NCBI GenBank assembly: GCA_947624325.1
Contig: CANQJT010000001.1
Span: forward strand, 1 to 64,000
DNA length: 64,000 nucleotides
Direction: 5' to 3'
Source: Candidatus Gastranaerophilales bacterium
Lineage (GTDB): Bacteria; Cyanobacteriota; Vampirovibrionia; Gastranaerophilales; Gastranaerophilaceae
The notes below the pieces were generated by a model, which saw nothing but the letters and a program-made list of their open reading frames with translations, did not search any database and was not told where the DNA came from. The translations under genes were made by a program, and so were the position numbers. Within the stretch, counting starts at the first letter, position 1, and each line of letters starts with the position of its first letter. Shown piece by piece: positions 60,556-64,000 of this stretch.

Positions 60556-61968
60556 ATGGCTGTATTTAATATTAATATTAAAAAATTAAAAGAAGATTCA
60601 AGGCCTGCATTATATAGGGCACAGAAATATTGGGGTAAAAAACCTCATAATATATGGAATGATTTAATTTGTGCGCATACAAGTGAGAATGATATAGTAT
60701 ATGACCCGTTTGCAGGTAGTGCCATTACATTTTTTGAATGTATAAAATCGCACAGAAAACCTGTTATTGCAGATATTAATCCTTTAACGTTATTTTTAGT
60801 GGAAGTATATTCAAAAGAATACTCTGCTGAAAAAATAATTAATCGTTATTATGAAATTGAGTCAGAAATTTTAAAATCTGAAATTTACAAAAAAAATTAT
60901 CGTGCACTATGTTCTAACTGCGGTGAAAGTATTGATATTTATAATTATCGGCATAAAAAAGATATAATTGATTCATATTCATATAAATGCAAAAAGTGTA
61001 ATAAAACAATTACTCAAAAAAATGATATTGATGAATATGCTGAAAATTTAGGTTTTTGGAAACCTGACAGAAAAATTGATAATTATTATTCTGTTTGTAA
61101 ATCTGCTGTAAAATCCTTTGGGGGAAATAATATTAGTGATATTTGGTCAAAACGAAATATGGAAATTATTTCTTATATATTTGATATGATTAAAAAAAGC
61201 AGTGAAGATGTAAAAAATCCACTGATGTTTGCTTTTTTACAAATGGTTCATTTAACTACAAAAATGTGTGCATCAAGATCAGAAAAAACAAATCGTCCGC
61301 TTTCAACAAGCTGGGGCAGACCTGCATTTATGTATTTGAATAATCATATGGAGCAAAATCCTTTAATACAATTTAATCGTTCCGTATTCGGTAATAACGG
61401 ACTGTTAAAAGCTTTAGAATCAAGAAAAAAATATATTCCTGATTATACATATTCAACTGATATTAATGATATTGATAAAGTTGACGGTGTTGTATGTATA
61501 AAAGACAGTAAGAAAATCACTAATTTAAAAGCAAAGTTTATAATAACCGATCCGCCGTACGGCTCTGTTATTCAATACGGTGAATTATCGACTGTTTGGA
61601 ATGTTTGGCTTGAAGAATTTGACAGTAAATATGCCATAAATTTAAATGATGAAATTATTATTAAACAGGATTGTGATTATTCAAAATATATTAATGATAT
61701 GACACAAGTCCTTTCAAATTGTTATAATATACTGGATGATAACGGTTTAATGATTATGACCTTTAACAGTAATAATATTTCTGATTGGGAAAGTATAAAT
61801 ATTGCAATTAAGAATGCAGGCTTAAATGTAAAGCTCAAATATGAACAAAAAAATAAACGATCAAGTGAAGCAAATGTTAAAAAGACATCTGATATGTCAT
61901 TTAATGATTTTTATTTTGTTATGGAAAAAATATTAAAAAATGAATTAAAAGAATTTGCCGTAATTTAA
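60556..61968 (+). CDS. DNA methyltransferase (DPPY type) with internal zinc ribbon
   Basis: 470 residues. Starts with LYRAQKYWGKKPHNIW, common in amino-methyltransferases of the DUF1156-like group. SAM motif I YDPFAGSAITF (49-59) comes first and catalytic motif IV TDPPYGSV (331-338) late, the alpha-class order, with a long recognition region between. That region contains a zinc ribbon C119, C122, C145, C148. DPPY indicates N6-adenine modification. Target sequence unknown. First gene of the cassette; a TACAAT box lies eight bases before the ATG. Confidence 0.88.
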   Translation: MAVFNINIKKLKEDSRPALYRAQKYWGKKPHNIWNDLICAHTSENDIVYDPFAGSAITFFECIKSHRKPVIADINPLTLFLVEVYSKEYSAEKIINRYYEIESEILKSEIYKKNYRALCSNCGESIDIYNYRHKKDIIDSYSYKCKKCNKTITQKNDIDEYAENLGFWKPDRKIDNYYSVCKSAVKSFGGNNISDIWSKRNMEIISYIFDMIKKSSEDVKNPLMFAFLQMVHLTTKMCASRSEKTNRPLSTSWGRPAFMYLNNHMEQNPLIQFNRSVFGNNGLLKALESRKKYIPDYTYSTDINDIDKVDGVVCIKDSKKITNLKAKFIITDPPYGSVIQYGELSTVWNVWLEEFDSKYAINLNDEIIIKQDCDYSKYINDMTQVLSNCYNILDDNGLMIMTFNSNNISDWESINIAIKNAGLNVKLKYEQKNKRSSEANVKKTSDMSFNDFYFVMEKILKNELKEFAVI

Positions 61969-61976
61969 GGTTGATT

Positions 61977-62837
61977 ATGAACAAAAAAACAAAAGAAAAT
62001 AAAAACGGAATATACGATAAAAGGAACAAATTAAACGATTTAACAGGTAAAGAATGGTTAAAATTGACGAAGAGTTTTTTATTATCTGAAAAGTGCAATG
62101 CAGATAAAGATGCCTATGCACATCCTGCTCCTTTTTTAATAAAAGATATTGAAAAGATGATTTCACTTTTTACTAAAAAAGGTATGACTGTTCTAGATCC
62201 CTTTATGGGGTCAGGCACTACGGCTATTTCCGCAATAAATTTGGATAGGAAAGTAATAGGTATTGATTTAAATCCCGATTACAGAAATTTAGCTTTTGAC
62301 AGATTTAAAAAAAATAAAATAGATATTAAAAATTTAGAATATATAGTTGGAGATTCATTTAAAGAATTAGATAAAATTTCTGATGTTGATTATATAGTTA
62401 CATCTCCTCCTTACCATAATATTTTAAAAAATAATTCAAAAGGTTTAAGAAAAGATATGTCTTCAAAAGGCTATAGAAGCGGTTCCCGAATTGGAGTTGA
62501 TTATTATTCCGATAATATAAATGATTTGGGAAATCAAGAAACTTACGAAGAATTTTTGCAGCTCCTTCAAAAAATTATGAAAAAAGCTTATAAAAAATTA
62601 AAAGTCGACAAATATTGTACAATAATAATCAGTGATTTTACCGTAGAAAAAAAAGAAGTTTGCGTACAGAGCGATATTGTAAAAATAATGCAGAATATTG
62701 GTTTTGAGTTTGTCGGTACAACAATTTTACTTCAGGATAATAAACCTTTGTATCCTTTCGGTTATCCGTATGCATATAAAATAAATCATCATCATCAAAA
62801 TATTATTAATTTCAGAAAAGTACAAGATAAAGGTTAA
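61977..62837 (+). CDS. DNA methyltransferase (TSPPY type, N4-cytosine-like)
   Basis: 286 residues from the ATG at 61977, placed six bases after AAGG; an in-frame TTG at 61971 is less likely. Motif I LDPFMGSGTTA (73-83), then motif IV VTSPPYHN (141-148). SPPY usually marks N4-cytosine methyltransferases. No separate recognition domain is clear; the stretch after SPPY (150-200) may serve. It follows the first methyltransferase by eight bases. Two methyltransferases in one cassette suggest an asymmetric site or different bases modified on each strand. Confidence 0.88.
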   Translation: MNKKTKENKNGIYDKRNKLNDLTGKEWLKLTKSFLLSEKCNADKDAYAHPAPFLIKDIEKMISLFTKKGMTVLDPFMGSGTTAISAINLDRKVIGIDLNPDYRNLAFDRFKKNKIDIKNLEYIVGDSFKELDKISDVDYIVTSPPYHNILKNNSKGLRKDMSSKGYRSGSRIGVDYYSDNINDLGNQETYEEFLQLLQKIMKKAYKKLKVDKYCTIIISDFTVEKKEVCVQSDIVKIMQNIGFEFVGTTILLQDNKPLYPFGYPYAYKINHHHQNIINFRKVQDKG

Positions 62838-62840
62838 AAT

Positions 62841-64000
62841 ATGAGTGTAATTCCTATATATTACAAAAATTATTTAAAAACAAAAGAAAATTTCAATACT
62901 TTTCATAAACAAGTAATCAATATGCCAAGAGATAATTTTTCTTGTATTAAGCTTGATGAAGTTCAGTCTCTTTGTGCATATTTTCTTCTGATTGAAAATT
63001 TATTTGATAATAAAGAAGGAATTTCTTACCCTGAAATTAGAAAATTAATAACAGAACAGATACAAAAAAATAAATTCCCTGCAAAATACAGAAATCAAAG
63101 ATTAGAAGAAAAATTCTTTTCAAATAAAAATAAAGAAGGTGATATTGCCCGTTTGTGGAGACATCCTGCTGAAATGGCATTTTTCTTAGGATTGCTTAAA
63201 AAGACAAACACCGGTTATAAAAAAAAGATTGATTTTGAATTTTGCAGAAAACTTTATGATAATGAAAAATTATTTATAGAGGTAATGCAGAATTATTGGT
63301 TCTATATAAATATTAATAGCAATGAAGATATAAAAGCTAAACAGGGAATTGTTATAAAGGAAAACGCAAACTATAGACCAACATATGCAATTTTAAAATA
63401 TTTACAAAAAATAGGAAGACCTGCATCTCTATTTGAAATTTCTATTTTGCTCGGAAGAATTGATGAACTTCAAAGTGAAGATGAAATTTTATCAAGAGCA
63501 ATTGATATTGCAAAAGAACTGCCGGAAACAAACGAAAGACATGGGCAGGAAACTTATTTTTTTGAAAAAATGCAATGGCTAAACGAAGATGGAAGTTTAT
63601 ACAGCTATAATAAATCTCAAGAACCGTATTTTAAATTTAAGTCATATCTTTTGTATCTAAAAATATTCGGGCTGATTAATATATCGGATGATGATAATGT
63701 TAATTCGTTACTTAGTTTAACAAATAAAGCAGAACAAATGCTCTCTGACCGTGAAATACCAATTGAACTTAAAGACCTTGAGGAATTATGTTCAAAAGTT
63801 GACGATGATAATGAAAATGAAGCGGAATTATTCAGTTTTATAATTTATCAAAGATCGCCCCAAATATTAAAGGCGATAGAGGAAGATTCGGTATTAATAG
63901 ATAAAATTAATCAAAGAGCAGTAAGAAAAACAAAATACGGAAATGACGGGAAAAGAATACGAAACAAATTAGTTAACGAACTTGCCAAGCTTAAAGCTAA
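62841..64000 (+). CDS. third cassette protein, partial (candidate restriction or accessory protein)
   Basis: Starts MSVIPIYYKNYLKTKENF three bases after the second methyltransferase; open for 386 codons to the window edge. No domain I can name: helical N-terminus, RLWRHPAEMAFFLGLL at about 113-128, a possible winged-helix stretch YAILKYLQKIGRPASLFEIS near residue 185, and a basic region QRAVRKTKYGNDGKRIR close to the edge. Its position makes it the best candidate for the restriction enzyme or a DNA-recognition partner; no PD-(D/E)xK or HNH motif is visible in the part present. Confidence 0.7.
   Translation, partial: MSVIPIYYKNYLKTKENFNTFHKQVINMPRDNFSCIKLDEVQSLCAYFLLIENLFDNKEGISYPEIRKLITEQIQKNKFPAKYRNQRLEEKFFSNKNKEGDIARLWRHPAEMAFFLGLLKKTNTGYKKKIDFEFCRKLYDNEKLFIEVMQNYWFYININSNEDIKAKQGIVIKENANYRPTYAILKYLQKIGRPASLFEISILLGRIDELQSEDEILSRAIDIAKELPETNERHGQETYFFEKMQWLNEDGSLYSYNKSQEPYFKFKSYLLYLKIFGLINISDDDNVNSLLSLTNKAEQMLSDREIPIELKDLEELCSKVDDDNENEAELFSFIIYQRSPQILKAIEEDSVLIDKINQRAVRKTKYGNDGKRIRNKLVNELAKLKA

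Noticed and set aside
1-64000. CRISPR arrays, insertion sequences, rRNA genes
   Set aside because: No spaced direct repeats, no transposase ORFs and no rRNA sequences were seen on either strand.

Overview
The window is a compact, strongly A+T-rich bacterial chromosome segment. Most gaps are short and several convergent genes overlap at their 3' ends. The cell it describes is Gram-negative and probably anaerobic: it has an LptD/OstA-like outer-membrane protein (55850-58090), an EnvC-like murein hydrolase activator, many signal peptides, rubrerythrin and a three-domain NifU, and no respiratory or photosynthetic genes. The cyanobacterial flavour of the LptD-like protein, a histidine kinase with a possibly DICT-like sensor region, and many secreted or lineage-specific proteins of unknown family suggest a non-photosynthetic cyanobacterial relative (Melainabacteria / Gastranaerophilales, gut type). 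That placement is an inference from gene content, not from a marker-gene tree.

Layout. 1-1295: start of an HTH regulator, a palindromic operator candidate, an unknown gene, tRNA-Arg(ACG) and a possible C-rich-loop small RNA. 1295-11946: a membrane glycosyltransferase-like protein, lineage-specific proteins, a Xer recombinase, a nucleoside transporter homologue, and secreted or helical proteins. 11939-17314: nifU-nifS, uracil-DNA glycosylase, and a TPR-ruvA-glgA operon. 17445-22490: a helical-repeat protein, a large protein with a kinase-like C-terminus, an amino-acid binding lipoprotein and secreted proteins. 22557-24657: rpsF-ssb-rpsR and, divergently, rlmN. 24665-27600: three tandem paralogues predicted to be beta-solenoids. 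27887-33920: a zinc-ribbon/Arg-Asn-rich protein with rimM and trmD, two zinc dehydrogenases, nrnA and yihY. 33978-36807: a large exported TPR protein that appears to start at AUU, a small secreted protein and a CxxCxxxCC protein. 36782-44248: trmFO, a pseudo-receiver/MinD-like ATPase, a degenerate partner, a NarL-type regulator with its kinase, and a UvrD/PcrA helicase. 44249-51374: threonine dehydratase, tRNA-Arg(CCT), a MATE transporter, glmS with a 53-residue ORF, rubrerythrin and a DUF2974 lipase-like protein. 51388-59841: a SerB-like phosphatase, a GT35 phosphorylase homologue, 5-formyl-THF cyclo-ligase, a 35-residue membrane protein, an M23 peptidase, the LptD-like protein and a secreted double-PLD protein. 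60014-64000: an XRE regulator, tRNA-Ser(GGA), and a three-gene cluster of two DNA methyltransferases plus an unknown protein cut by the window end, probably a restriction-modification or related defence cassette.

How they work together. The housekeeping content covers Fe-S assembly (nifU/nifS), tRNA and rRNA modification (trmD, trmFO, rlmN, rimM), DNA repair (uvrD, ruvA, UDG), envelope building (glmS, LptD-like, M23) and glycogen turnover (glgA plus a GT35 homologue). A second layer of secreted, repeat-rich or effector-like proteins has no clear family and holds most of the novelty.

Best candidates for new biology: the zinc-ribbon/low-complexity/tandem-repeat protein in the rimM-trmD operon; the three beta-solenoid paralogues and the N-terminal MKxSxI...F(K/R) motif they share with another gene; an AUU start codon on an exported TPR protein; a GT35 homologue without the PLP lysine; a recurring TATAAT-like box six bases before ATG that suggests leaderless mRNAs; a kinase-like C-terminal domain on a 589-residue protein; and the methyltransferase cassette beside tRNA-Ser.
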